64,000 nt of DNA from Vitis vinifera (taxonomy: Eukaryota > Streptophyta > Magnoliopsida > Vitales > Vitaceae): NCBI RefSeq assembly GCF_030704535.1, contig NC_081815.1, positions 7,326,501-7,390,500 on the forward strand, in the 5' to 3' direction. Shown here in pieces: positions 34,374 to 45,918 of this stretch. Each line of letters opens with the position of its first letter. The first letter of the stretch is position 1. Made by a program: the position numbers and the translations under genes. The notes beneath the pieces were generated by a model. The model ran no database searches. It saw nothing but the letters and a program-made list of their open reading frames with translations, and was not told the origin of the DNA.

Positions 34374-35971
34374 TAAATGAATAAATAAGTAAATAAAATG
34401 GATAAGTGGGCTGCCCGTGAATAAAGGTGGATTGGAGAAAAGTTATGGAAAAAGTGAGAGAGAGAAAAAGAATTGCATAAATGATTAAATAATGGTTTGG
34501 TGGTGAAATGAGATTCAAACTTATTATTATTTTTTCATGACCCACTTTCCCATAACTCTTCCAGATTTGGGCTAAATAATTGAAGTTAATTTACACCACA
34601 TGCAGAATGCCAGCCACAGTCACATATATGACGATAAAAAGCTATTAGAATGGGCGCTTTGACTTTTGTGGGAAACACGCGTATCATCCTCAACTGCGTG
34701 GGATGCTTGAAGGACCAAATAAAAATATATATATATATATATGGCGTTGCAGAACCTGGTGTCGAGCTGTTGAACGACGAGGCTAAAATCGCGAGAAGCC
34801 TTGTGGAGAAGAGTGTAGCAGAAGACCCAGCGCGGCTCTGGAGGGAGCTGCTTCTTGGGATGGCAATCCGCCATTTTCAGCTTCAACAGCGGGTATATGT
34901 CACCCGGATAGGTCAAAATCGCTCCCAAACTGCCCATTTTCTCCACATTCCTCTGTGTTTCGAGATTTGAAATTCGAGATTTGGAAATAGAGGTGTGACG
35001 GGCATGAAAAAAATTAAGAAGATGACAAGCTGAAGGTGGGCGTGCTCGTGAGACTTCATGTACATGGAAAAAAATGAAGAAATGAGCTAAAGATGGGTAT
35101 CAGTGATGGAAATGGGTATGATAGATAGGGGCGTGAGAGAAACGAGAACGGTGATCTTGACTCGCGAAGGCTGCCGTGAGAGGCCATGACTCACCCTTCT
35201 TCCTTATAGCTCATGCATTTAGATGAGTATCGAAAAACAGAGGAAAATTATAGCAAAGAGACATCTCCACAAACAGAGCATAATAACACGAATAGCATAG
35301 GATGTCCGTCAAGGTTTCACCGCATAAATTATTAGTGAGTTGGCTGATTGAGTCGGAGAGACCAAATCGAATATGAACAAAACATGATTTTCATGCACTC
35401 ACAATACGAACAAAACAGAGTAAAAACATCTTTTAGCAAAATGCAATGGAATACCTAATATAAAACAATAACAAGCAACCCATATCCATCTCAAAGATCC
35501 CCAAGTAAATCAAAAGTGTAGCTTTAAGCCCACACTCGGTCTAAATGATGCAAAGAAACCAGTGAAGAGTAAGGTAAAAAAAAGAATAATGAGGAAAACA
35601 AAGACCTTGAACCCACACTTACCTTTTGATCTTCTCTTAAAAGAGTTTGTTTTTGCTTTGAGCTGGCTGTGTCTCCCTTGGAAAACAGTTCTTCAAAGCT
35701 CCGCAACCCCCCACCAGCTTTGTTCTTTTTTCCCTCCCCGAGCTCTCTCCCCTCTCTCGTAATCCTCTGTCCTCCTTCCTTCTTTTCTGTCCCCTCTGTT
35801 CCCCTCTTCTTGCCGCAAGCCAGCCGTATCCCGTCCCATCTGCAGCCCCCAAAAGCTCTGCCTTCTCCCCTGCAGCTTCAGAGCCCCCAAACACAGCCCT
35901 CCCATCATGTCGAGCCCCGGGAAATGAAAATTAAAATTCAAAAGAAGGGTCCCTGCTTCCGGGGGTCTACA
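33317..35971 (-). repeat. 5' LTR of the retrotransposon (right end)
   Basis: 2655 bp, near-identical to the left LTR. Because the element lies on the minus strand this is the promoter-bearing LTR. Its outer edge is 771 bp from the stop codon of the Pro-X carboxypeptidase gene, which is transcribed in the same direction, towards the element. Confidence 0.95.
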
Positions 35972-35976
35972 GTATC
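35972..35976. other. Target-site duplication, right copy
   Basis: GTATC directly follows the terminal CA of the right LTR and matches the left copy exactly. Confidence 0.9.
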
Positions 35977-36746
35977 ATATCTAGTCAAAATTTGAGACAA
36001 CAAAACATGATCCAAATGGAAACAATGAGGTTAGGGTGTTGGATGTCATTTTCATTTTCTCTCTTTGGATGGAAATAGACTTCCCCCCTACAAAGTTGGA
36101 GTTTTGGACCAAAATATTTAATTTAAGAAAAAAAAACAAAAAAAAAATCATGTTGAATTTTGAAATTATTTCCCAATCCAATCCCTTTTGTACAAGTGGA
36201 TGGTCCATTTGTTTTGAATCAAAATCATTCAGTGGCCCTAAACTTACAAAACTACCCTTTTAAAATGCTTTCCTTCAAATTATTATTTATTTATTTATTT
36301 TTATATCCAAGGAAACTTTCGTGAAGAGTGACCCAAACCTGGGTGCTCCCCTTCTGCTTTCCTCCAAATTATAAATGGCTCATGTTCCAAAGATAGTCAT
36401 TTACAATGAAGGGAATGGCTTCTTAGACCTTCATAATCATAAATAAAATTAAAAAACAAAAAAATAATAATAATTTAGAATAATTCCTGACAGTCAATGA
36501 GATAAGAATATTTAAATCCAACAGGGGCAAATAGAGTTTGGAGATTGAATTATTTGATGAATATAAGAAAATCATGCACACTTGCCCTTCTAAAGTGTGC
36601 ATTTCCAGGAGAAATAAACACCAATTCATTGATTATTTCCCCCCTTAAAATTGCAGAGAAGAGTGATTCTGGGAACCAAACAACTAAAATTCCCCAATCC
36701 CACATATATTGGGTTGTTTTATTCACTCTTTTTCAAGTGTCAATTA
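35977..36746. other. Short gap between retrotransposon and Pro-X carboxypeptidase gene
   Basis: The 3' flank of the carboxypeptidase gene; it should contain its 3' untranslated region. A (TTTA)n run is at about 36280-36300. Nothing else is recognised. Confidence 0.6.
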
Positions 36747-39700
36747 TCATTGTTTGAGATCTGCATTGTAGTCATGTATCCACTTCTGAAGGATCTCCAC
36801 CTCTTGCCTCCTCTGCTCAATCAGCCAGTCTGGGTCCTCTTTCGTGGCAAACCGAAAATCAACATGGTGAGCCCCTGGGGATTAAACCATGGATCAATCA
36901 ATATACCTCTAAATAAAATCAAAGTAGAAGGAAAAGTTATGTTGAGTGATGTACTCACCTTTCTTGGTCACAAGGGCTACAATGCTAGCAGATATATTTT
37001 TCAGCACACTGCACAATTCAGATTCAATGTCAGTCAAATCTCTGAGACAAGTTGTCCAGTTCATATTTAGTTCATGATGATCAACATCAATGAACTAATC
37101 CTGAACATGGGGAAAAACACGCTTCCTATTCGTTTCTATGTTTGGATTGCTTGTTAGAAATCAGAACTCATGGAAACCAAAACTCTTTCTTGTCAGGATT
37201 TTAATTCCTCTCTTTTCTACGGTATCGTGATTTGCTTCCAATTCTATTCCTATTCCCGAGTATCAAATGCAGTCATGAGAAAAGTCTATTTCTTCATTTA
37301 GTATCTGCAATTTGTTTCCAGTATCAATTTCTTCATCTCTAATATGACTAGTTGCAGATCTGCATAACATCCCATGAATCTACTTTATCGACAGTGCCTT
37401 AATTTTTGCATTGCAGACTATTGGAGAAGTGAAAAAAAAATTGATTGACTGACCTGCCTCTGCTCCATGGATCTTGCATTCCATTGGAGAAAATAATGTT
37501 GCTGGCTGATCTTTTCAGCACTTGTTCGATTCTCTGCTAGGACAGATTTCAGAAAGTAAATCTCACAAGTTCTTATTCTTGGGAGAATTGTAACTTATTT
37601 TACTCATGTTCTCCCTAATAAAAAAAAGCATTTGAAAAGGAGGAAAAATAGAAGAAAGAAGACTCACACTGCCTCCAAATTCAGTCGTGATCCAGTGTGG
37701 TCGAGGCATAACTCCATATTTCCTCGTGCATTCATCTGCAAATTCTTTGTACTCAAAGGAAGATGGAGGAAACATGCTTTCATTGGAGCAAGTCAGTGGC
37801 ATAACCATCTCTGTACATGCCTGAAAAGTCATTTGCAAATTATTGTCTGTTTACTTAACATCAATAAGTAACTAGTTCCAGCGGAAATGTCTCCTCTGTG
37901 TCCAAAAACTCTAATTTTCAAACAAAATAAAAGTAAAAAATCGATAAAACTGATTAATTAAATTGCCGTTTGGAGCCATTGGTCAGTGTTCTACAAATTA
38001 GGTCCAATGTATTGCACTACTGCACGAAAAAGTAATAAGGATGAGAAGAAATATCGCGAGCCCTTGTTCATGCTTCAATATGTATAGATGGGCTTATAAT
38101 TAGCTTGTGATGGTGAGGGCTAGACAAGCTAATTATACCGAGCAATTGAGCATGTAGTAGCACATTTGAGTCATCTAGATTTAAATCTGGTTTGTTCTGA
38201 GTCAATATATGCCTCCAAAAGGGGTGGTTTGTATGGTAATGAACAAAACAGAAATCAGTACCTGCCAATCCCAACCATGGAGGCCATGAGCATCTTTTCC
38301 ATTCTCCAAGTCAAAGCATTTTTCTGTACCAGAATAATTGTAATATAAGCTAGCAGCTGCAAAAGCCCTGCTAACATTGGTAGCCCCATGTGGAAATCGA
38401 TCAATAATCTTGCACATCTGCATCCAAAAGAAATGGTTTATGAGAATTATTGAGCCTTTGGAATTAAACTTTTGATTGAATCACATATATACAGGTTTCA
38501 GTATGAGCCATACCTCCTCAACAGGATACGCAGGTAACGGCATCATAAAATTGGCTTTGGTTGGATAATTCACCATGGCTGTGTAAACAAAAGCTGACCA
38601 TAACCAGTCCCGAGCTGAATACACCGAGTTGATGTCCCTTAAATTTGAAGAGAAATTTGAGCAAGCCATCCCCATGACAAGTAGGAAAATGCAGGAAAAG
38701 AGAGTAAACATCAAAGCATTCCTTTGGGACACAAAATAATTAACAATTTGGATTTCAGGTGCTAATGATTAACAGTGTGTAGAACTTGTTCCAATTAAAA
38801 CCTAGGAGTACTTAGCAACTATGACAAAACATCATGAGAAACAAATTAATGTGAATTTTAGTTTGTTTTTATTTTGTCATTTATCTTTATAGATGTGATA
38901 TTCTCAGTGGAATTATAACATCACGCTCTCTTCCATGTAGATATTTTCACTCAGTATGCAACGAGTTCTCACTGCTTTAAAACACATCCATATAATTAGG
39001 AGAAGCCTACTATATATATAATGTTAGAAACTTCTTCCTCTATCTGATGTGTGATATATCACAATTTTATCCCATGGGATTGTAAGGTAAGATAAAGAGA
39101 TGTCCCTTGTCGGGTCAGACAATTAAACTCTCACACCAGATTCAGGAATTGACTTTGATACCGATTGTAATGACATGCTTCTTTCATAGAGATATTGATA
39201 TCACATAAATAATTGAGAGCATCACCCCTGACCCACCTCCTCTCTGGGCCTTTATTTCAGCTTGTTTCTTAGCTGATAGAAGGGGACAAGGAATGGTAAA
39301 GTTTTCTGCATCTCTTTCACATGGCAGGCTTTTCAGGTATCAAAAGTGAATTTGTAAAGAAACTCGACAAAACTATTCCTAGCAGTTTCTTTCCTTTTCC
39401 TTTTTGTTCATTTTCGTTTATACATTTCCAAGTATGAAGTCAAAACTTACTTGCAAGTTCTGAAAGTTCTGCTGACCTCCGCCAATCCTCCTTCCTTAGC
39501 TGACATGGCGTCCAGCTCTGCCCAGCTTCCTTTTATCACCTCATAGCAATTCAAGCTTGCTTCCTGCTCAAATCCATTGAAAATTCTTTCATAAAAGAAA
39601 AGATCATACCCCAAAAAACAATTTCAAGAAGTGGGGGAAGAGAACAGAAGAAACATATATCACCCAAACTCCAACAAACAAGAGGATAGAGAGAGAGTTT

Positions 39701-40958
39701 ACAGACCTTGAAATCCTGGGAAACAGCATCATAGAAGCTCGACCATGGAGTAATGTCATCAAACTGCAAAATGGGGGCTGAAGATGCCAAAGCTCCAATG
39801 GCTACATGTGGGTATTTCAATCTAAACCAGGCAGCCAGCACTGTGAAAGAGAGAGAAAGGGTGGTTTCATTAAGAAGAAAAGAAGCAAATATACCTACTG
39901 GGTCTGCTATAAATCTACTGTGGAACACTAAAGAGAGCATTAATGGCTATTCAATTCAATAAATGACAATCATTTCTGATATTACTATACCCAGAAGGAG
40001 AAAGTTCCATTTAATGAAGAAAATATTGGATTTGATTCACAAACGTAAGACCCACGAAAAAAGACCACCATCATATCACACCAATTCATTTTACAAAGCA
40101 GAAAAGGGAAATAGGAAAAAAAAAAAATTCAGAATCTGAGTGGGATCTTTATCTTACTTCCTCCATAAGATCCACCAAAGACCACAACAGGGGATGCTTC
40201 AGAAGACAGATTCTGCTTCAGACTCCTTATCAAAACTGCAAAATCTGCTAATGCTTGTTGTGAATTCAAGTACCCTAACGTCTCCGGAGACTTGTAAGAC
40301 TCCTTTCCGAATGGCATTGATTCTCCATAAAATCTATGCTGAAAAAACAAAATCACACAGAAAACAAAATCTTAAGCAGTCTAGTCCCCATTACCAAGAT
40401 TCAGCTACCGAGCTTATTTTAAACAACACCCAGATAGAGCTCTTATGATTTAAGCAAAACCAATATGGAAATTTTACGTTTTGACGAAAACCAAGAAATA
40501 AAAAAGGTGTTTTCCTTGTTTTAAAAACGCCCATAGAGCGATGTTTGTGGGGTTTTAGGAAGCAGTACTTCAATGAAGACCAGCATGGCTCGAAATGAGG
40601 GAGCAATGTCGAGCAAGAAGCCAGTGTTGGAGGCAAACCAATCGATGTCACCCTCATTGCCCGTGTAGACAAATATGGGAGCTCCATGGGTCCAGTACTG
40701 GGTGTTGATGAGGTACTTCTGGTAGAAGATTGTGGAGCTCTTAGGCGTGAAGGTGAAGTGGTCCAGGAGCTGAGGGAAGTACTGGGTCTTGAATGGGACC
40801 TTCGGTTTTGGTTTCTTTGCGTTGCGTACTTGTTTCAATGCAGACCCATGAATTGCTCTTGGAAACACCGTTGAAAGTGATTCAGAAGTTTTTGCAGTTG
40901 CAGCTATGGTGAAAAGAAGCAGAAACAGTAGAACAGATGGAGAAGAAGATGAGGCCAT
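36747..40958 (-). CDS. Lysosomal Pro-X carboxypeptidase-like serine peptidase (family S28), 502 aa
   Basis: Cleaves the C-terminal residue after proline; plant members are expected in the vacuole, cell wall or secretory route. Ten minus-strand exons: 40569-40958, 40158-40338, 39707-39840, 39451-39563, 38514-38637, 38262-38417, 37668-37820, 37454-37533, 36959-37008 and 36747-36874. All borders are GT..AG and the lengths total 1509 (502 codons plus stop). The start is the ATG at 40956-40958 (MASSSSPS); the upstream open frame starts only with GTG. Residues 3-20 are a signal peptide ([12 protein letters not shown]). Conserved segments: [28 protein letters not shown] with nucleophile S187, SNGMQDPWS with D438, and GAHHVDLR with H463. 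Their spacing fits the S28 catalytic triad. The length is typical of the family. A young retrotransposon lies 771 bp beyond its 3' end, and intron 4 holds a TRIM-like relic. The gene looks intact. Confidence 0.95.
38638..39450 (-). other. Pro-X carboxypeptidase intron 4 (longest intron of the gene)
   Basis: 813 bp between exons 4 and 5, with GTAAGT at the 5' border. Apart from the TRIM-like relic nothing is recognised. Other introns of over 300 bp (for example 39841-40157 and 37821-38261) show only AT-rich sequence. Confidence 0.75.
38910..39210 (-). mobile_element. Degenerate TRIM-like LTR element in Pro-X carboxypeptidase intron 4
   Basis: Left LTR-like copy (about 38912-39066) carries landmarks of a widespread plant TRIM: TAACATC, GTAGATATT, GCTTTAAAACACATCC, TAGAAACTTCTTCCTC and TGATGTGTGATATATCACAA. 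A second start, TGTAATGACATGC...GAGATATTGATATCAC, follows at about 39166. Before it sits TTTGATACCGATTG (about 39153-39166), close to the reverse complement of a Met-tRNA primer site. The orientation is minus. The right LTR decays soon after 39205, and no target-site duplication was found. Confidence 0.55.
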
Positions 40959-41433
40959 TCTCCCCCACTCTCTCTCTCTTAGGGACACTTGGAAACAAGG
41001 GTTGCTGTTTGCTTGCTATGTGAAGCCAAACCACATCCCTACGTTTCAAAAGCAATTTTGCTATATCTACCAAACGACTCAGATATTATGAAAAAATCTG
41101 TAGCTAATTCATTATATTATTATTTTATATGGTGGGATTTTTCATATCATATGAGTGTACGCAGATACATCTGATATGGTCAGTGACAGCATTGGTGGCT
41201 CTCAGCATTGTCATGTCAGTCCCTGATATCTAGTCAATCCTTCCTTTCACAATTTAGCCTTTGTAGAGTGTATTTAACGAAAATAAATAAAGTTATGAGT
41301 GACATACAATGGATGAGGATGATAATACATTCACGGATGTCTTTGAGATTAGAAGAGACAAATCTCAAAGCTAAATCTATGAACTTGACTCAATTTGAGG
41401 ACACTGAAGTAGCTGGAAACCAAGGTGATTAAT

Positions 41434-42686
41434 GAGTTTTGGGTCAAAATTAACGGCCTATTTATATAAAAAAAAAAATATTAGATGTAACCATTTTATA
41501 AAATTTATGTTCAAATTAACCTTTTTTTTTTTTTTTAACTAAACGGGAGTCACGTTATAGAAATATACTTTTTTTCAAAATTTTAGTTAAAACCTCAATT
41601 GATAACTAAGACTTCATTTTTGAACTGAAACCATATTGTCAACTAAAGCTTCAATTTTTGAACTAAAGTCGCAATTATCAATGCCTCAATTGTCAACTGA
41701 GGTTTTAGTTAATTTTTTTTACTTTCAAATTTAATTTAAAACTATTAAATTACAACTTATTATTGAAATTAAAAATATATACTTTAATAATAAATTATTT
41801 ATATTTAAACTTAAAAATCTAGTATTACTTCAATAAACATAAATTGATAAATATAATACAATAAATTAAAAATCTTAAAATAATAAAATTATATGACATA
41901 CAAATAAACTATAAAAATTTATAATTTATTAATTTTAGAAATTTAATTTGATGTTTTTTAAAATATTAATTTATTTGTATTATGATAAATTTATCTTTAT
42001 CGAAATAATAATGTACTTTTAAGTTTCCATATATAGATTTTTTGACAAAATTAGTTAATGAAATTAATTAGAAAAAGTCTACTTCAAACCATTTATACGA
42101 TGGAAATATATATATAATCTCATATACCTCTATAAGGAGAGAATTTATGGATAAATTTCACATAATACAAATAAATTAATATCTTTAAAAAATAACAAAT
42201 TAAATATCTTAAATTAATAAATCATACAATTTTATATCTTATTTATATGTTACATAAATTTATTACTTTAAGATTATTAATTTATTAATAAATAAAATAT
42301 TTATTTATAATATCATTTATCTATCAATTTATGTTTATTAAAGTAATATTAGATTCTCAAGCTTAAATATAAATAATTTATTATTAATATATATATATAT
42401 ATATATAATAAATTAAAATTTAATAGTTTTTAATTAAATTTTAAAGTAAAAAATAAATAAATAACTGAAGTTTCAATTGGTAATTGAGACTTTAATTAAA
42501 AAATGAAATCTCAATTAATAATTATGGTTTCAGTTTAAAAATTGAAGTCTCGATTAGTAACTGTCACTTCATTTTTTTTAAAGTTTTAATTAAAATTTTG
42601 AAAAAATATATATATTTATATGATATAAGTCTTAGATGATCCAAAAAATGTCAATTTAAATATAAGTTTGATAGATTGATTAGATA

Positions 42687-42727
<41 letters not shown>

Positions 42728-42774
42728 TTTTTTTAATTTTTTTTTTTAAGATGGGCCATTTTGACCCAAAACTC
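41434..42774. mobile_element. Mutator-like fold-back MITE (1341 bp, 9-bp target-site duplication)
   Basis: Terminal inverted repeats start GAGTTTTGGGTCAAAAT (41434-41450) and end with the reverse complement at 42758-42774. They flow into long imperfect inverted arms: the motifs of 41560-41990 (CTTCAATTTTTGAACT, TTATTGAAATTAAAAATAT, CATAAATTGATAAATA) reappear reversed in 42120-42620. Flanks are GTGATTAAT (41425-41433) and GTGATTGAT (42775-42783), a 9-bp duplication with one mismatch. Nine-bp duplications and long TIRs are known for Mutator-like elements. No transposase is encoded. An internal (TA)n run sits near the right end (42689-42723). Confidence 0.75.
42689..42723. repeat. (TA)n microsatellite
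   Basis: A run of alternating TA of about 35 bases inside the fold-back element, likely hypervariable in length. Confidence 0.9.
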
Positions 42775-44159
42775 GTGATTGATGGCCTTCTTACTTCTAG
42801 GCATGAAGTTGTAGGTACTGAAAAGCAGCAGCTGACTTTTCTAAAGAAGTATAAATTAAAATAAGAGAGAGGGAGGAGGAAAAGCTGGGGAAGCATGAGC
42901 TGACCTTGTAAAAGGTGCTCAATCACAGTTTCACGGTCCATGATCACACAATAATACACACTACACTCCAATATGAGATTCTCTTCACCCTTCTCATCCA
43001 TCCATTTTCAACTCCCTTTTTTTTTTTTATTCAATTCATGCTTACTTATTCCCTTTTTTTTTTTTCTTTTTTTAAATTTAAATTATTATTTATTAGGATT
43101 TCCAGTTATTATTAGGGCATCTTCAATGTAAGATGTTATAAGGAAAATATCAAACTAATTTTTGGGATTGATAATTACTTTGAAGCCAAAATGTTACAAC
43201 ACTTCAATGTAAAATGCAAAATGGTTTTTTTTTTTTTTAAACTTAATTTTTAGATTTTTTTTATTTTTATCAACTACTATTTTTCCAATAATTATAGGGA
43301 AAAAAAAGTTTTTTTTTTATAAAAAAAAGATGCATTTAAAACTTTCAAAAATCATACCAAAGATCACAATGAAATTGATAATGTGATATAATTAGGGTTG
43401 CCGTAGAAGTCTTTTTCGAGGAAATACTATCAGTGATTTTTCATGATTATAAATAATTTTTTAAAATTTTAAAAATCTTTCTTAAATTTTATTAAATATT
43501 TGATTTTTCTTAAAAAATCATTTTTTTAAATTAAAAACATTACAAATGGATTTTTAATTTGACTTTTCCTTATAAAATACTCGATTTAATACTTAATGAG
43601 TACATGAAAACTTTGCATGGTTAAGAAACTTATTAGGGATGGTTGAGCACAATTTGAAGAGTCATAGAACTTTACCTACATATGCCACATTCTTCCACAA
43701 CAATAACCCAATAATAAATTAACAATATCTATAACAAAATATCAAGAAAAGCATACCAAAATATATTAAAGGAGATAAAAATCATTTAAAAAAAAATCTT
43801 TCAACAAGTAATGAGAACATAAGGGTCTCACTAGTTGGCAATTCAAGAGATTAATACGATGATTCTACATAAGAGAGTACTGCACAAATGATTAGTAAGA
43901 TCAGCCCACTAGTACCCTTGAGAAGGAAGAAAGAAAAAACACTCTTTTCTCTACCAATTTTGTGCTCCCAAGCAACAACTATTCTCTTTGATAACACACC
44001 CATATATGACCATGACATGCCCACCAATAGGCTTGAGTTGCAACCCAAAAGAATATGCTAAAATGGGCTTAAAAACCTCAACCCTCATGGGTTAGACTAA
44101 GGGACTAGCCTCACATGAGGGGAGGAACCCCCATTGCAACTCCATCACATGGGTTTAAG

Positions 44160-44708
44160 TAGGGATGGCAATGGGGCGGGTCATTTCGGGTACCCGCCCC
44201 GCCCCGCCCCTAATGGGGTGGGATATTATTTTTTTAAATGGGTATGGGACGGGTTTGGGATTTTTTTTGAAACCCGGGGCGGGTTCGGGTATTGCCCCGC
44301 CCCGCCCCGCCCCGATTATATATAAAATTAAAATTAAAATTAAATTTAATTTAAAATTTAAAATTAATTTAATTTAATTTTTATTTTATTATTTTTAATA
44401 TATAGATAATAATAAATTATTTTTAATAAAATAAGTTATAAAAAATATAATTATTTAATTATTTATAAAATATATTTATTTTAATATAATTAAAAAAATT
44501 TAAAAATAATTTTTTTTAAAAATTAAAATTAAAATTAAATAAAAAGCTAAACGGGGCGGGTATGGGAATGTAGCATACCCGCCCCGCCCCGCCCCGCCCC
44601 GCCCCGTTTAATTTTTTAAATGGGACGGGGATGGGAATTGATTTAAATAAACGGGGCGGGGTTGGGAGGGGGGCGCCCCGCCCCGAACCCGCCCCGTTGC
44701 CATCCCTA
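44160..44708. mobile_element. hAT-type MITE with GC-rich ends (549 bp, 8-bp target-site duplication)
   Basis: Terminal inverted repeats TAGGGATGGCAAYGGGGCGG at 44160 and, reversed, ending at 44708. Perfect 8-bp duplication GGTTTAAG at 44152-44159 and 44709-44716. Eight-bp duplications and TAGGG-type ends are known for hAT elements. The outer 130-170 bp on each side are strongly GC-rich (CCCCGCCCCGCC runs), while the centre (about 44310-44540) is nearly pure A/T. No transposase; open frames here (RDGNGAG...) are by-products of the repeats. Confidence 0.85.
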
Positions 44709-44714
44709 GGTTTA

Positions 44715-45120
44715 AGGATGCCAATTTGGTGCACAACTCCAACTTCGATTTAGGAACCACTTTTATCAAATTTTTTTCACTAAGCGACCTTTACTTCAAT
44801 CATGCCTCTTAACTAATGAAATCTCACATGAATATGCTTGGTGTAGGAATGATACATGGTGCCCTTGCCTAAATCCGTAGCACCTTGGTCATTCATGTTG
44901 CTTCAAACTCAATTCTTAGCAAAAATATTCAAATATAAGCCCTTCTAGAAGTGTTTGAGCTCCCTTAAAACAAAAGCACATACTTGAGTTGCTTTTCAAG
45001 TATTTGAAAATTTACTTCATTGCCTCTCAATAATCCTTTTTAGGGTTAGACAAAAACCTACTCATGACCCTAATTGCATGAGCTATATATCTCATGCATA
45101 CCATGACATGCATTAAACTC
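44715..45120 (-). pseudogene. Decayed Ty1/copia reverse transcriptase/RNase H fragment
   Basis: The minus strand reads SLMHVMVCMRYIAHAI, VMSRFLSNPKKDY, then stops, KYLKSNSSMCFCF, and further on YHSYTKHIHVRFH. These match the order of the copia RT end and RNase H (SLMYAMVCTRPDIAHAV-like; then TKHI..RYHFIR-like). In-frame TGA and TAA sit where tryptophans are usual. It is a fragment only; no LTRs were identified. The hAT-type MITE at 44160-44708 abuts its downstream end and probably inserted into it. Confidence 0.75.
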
Positions 45121-45888
45121 TCTATAGTAGAGTGTTAGGTTTATGCTAATCTAACATAAGGTAAACATCTATGAATTGAGTATTGCTTATTTTATGCAAA
45201 TTTTAATAAAATTAAATGCAAGTGCTCACAAGGAACAAAAATAATAAGAGCAAGTGAATAAAAGAGAAGGGAAGAGAAATTTGCAAAAAAAAATGATTTT
45301 ATTGAAGTTTAACATAACTTGATCTACGTCCATTTTGCTCAAGTTTCAATCCTAGGTCTAAGGCTCCAATATGAACAAGGATTTTCAAGTTAGAGTATTC
45401 AAACTCTTATACTTGGATTCTTAATTCCAAGGAACCTTCAATAAATCATCAAGAGATGTCTCACTTTTGAGTAAATCTCAAATGATACAACTTGATAAAC
45501 CCCAAGTGATGTAGCACACTTAGAACAACTCACAAGTTTACAACAAACGAATTTCTAAAACCTAATTCCTAGTGTACAAGTTCGAGCTTAAGACTACATG
45601 ATGAAATTATGATTAAGGTGCACTAAATGGATATCAAAGGTTTAAAAAGAAAGTGTACTAAAAAAAATACTTGCAAAGGTTCCAAAGATTTTTCAACAAA
45701 GTTTTAGAATCATGTCTCTCTACAATAAACGAATTATGAGCATTTATATACAATTTCTAATAGGAAACTGATAATTAAACTTATTTTTACTTGATTAAAG
45801 TACATGAGTGGTCGATCGATATACAAGCCATTGAAGGTTAGAAAAGTACTAAGCAATCATAAAAAGTTGTTTGCCTTGGTCAACTAAG

Positions 45889-45918
45889 TGATTGGTTGAT
45901 TGAGGACTCAACCAATCA
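45889..45918. repeat. Perfect 11-bp hairpin
   Basis: TGATTGGTTGA at 45889-45899 and its reverse complement TCAACCAATCA at 45908-45918, with an 8-base loop. It has no evident partner gene and no T-run like that of a terminator. Confidence 0.6.

Larger units (their letters stand above)
16915..35971 (-). mobile_element. Complete Ty3/gypsy LTR retrotransposon, Tat/Ogre type, 19,057 bp
   Basis: Two LTRs of identical length (16915-19569 and 33317-35971) bound the element, each TGTGGACCCC...GGGTCTACA on the plus strand. A perfect 5-bp target-site duplication GTATC flanks it (16910-16914 and 35972-35976). Order along the minus strand: 5' LTR, primer site, 1.57-kb leader, gag, TAG, pol (protease, reverse transcriptase, RNase H, second RNase H, integrase), 5.2-kb 3' region with tandem repeats, polypurine tract, 3' LTR. 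The second RNase H domain, the Arg-type primer site, the large size and the repeat-filled 3' region are features known from the Tat lineage (Ogre, Retand, Tat). Ogre elements also carry an extra ORF before gag and an intron in pol; neither is evident here. The intact pol frame and near-identical LTRs indicate a young copy. Confidence 0.95.

Noticed and set aside
40959..40988. Upstream extension of the Pro-X carboxypeptidase
   Set aside because: It begins with GTG; the ATG at 40958 gives a clean signal peptide.
43120..43420. Possible MITE starting GGGCATCTTCAATGTAAGATG
   Set aside because: Only one end is seen; no matching inverted end or target-site duplication was found.
44134..44734. Gly/Pro-rich open frames on both strands
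   Set aside because: They are produced by the GC-rich inverted ends of the hAT-type MITE.
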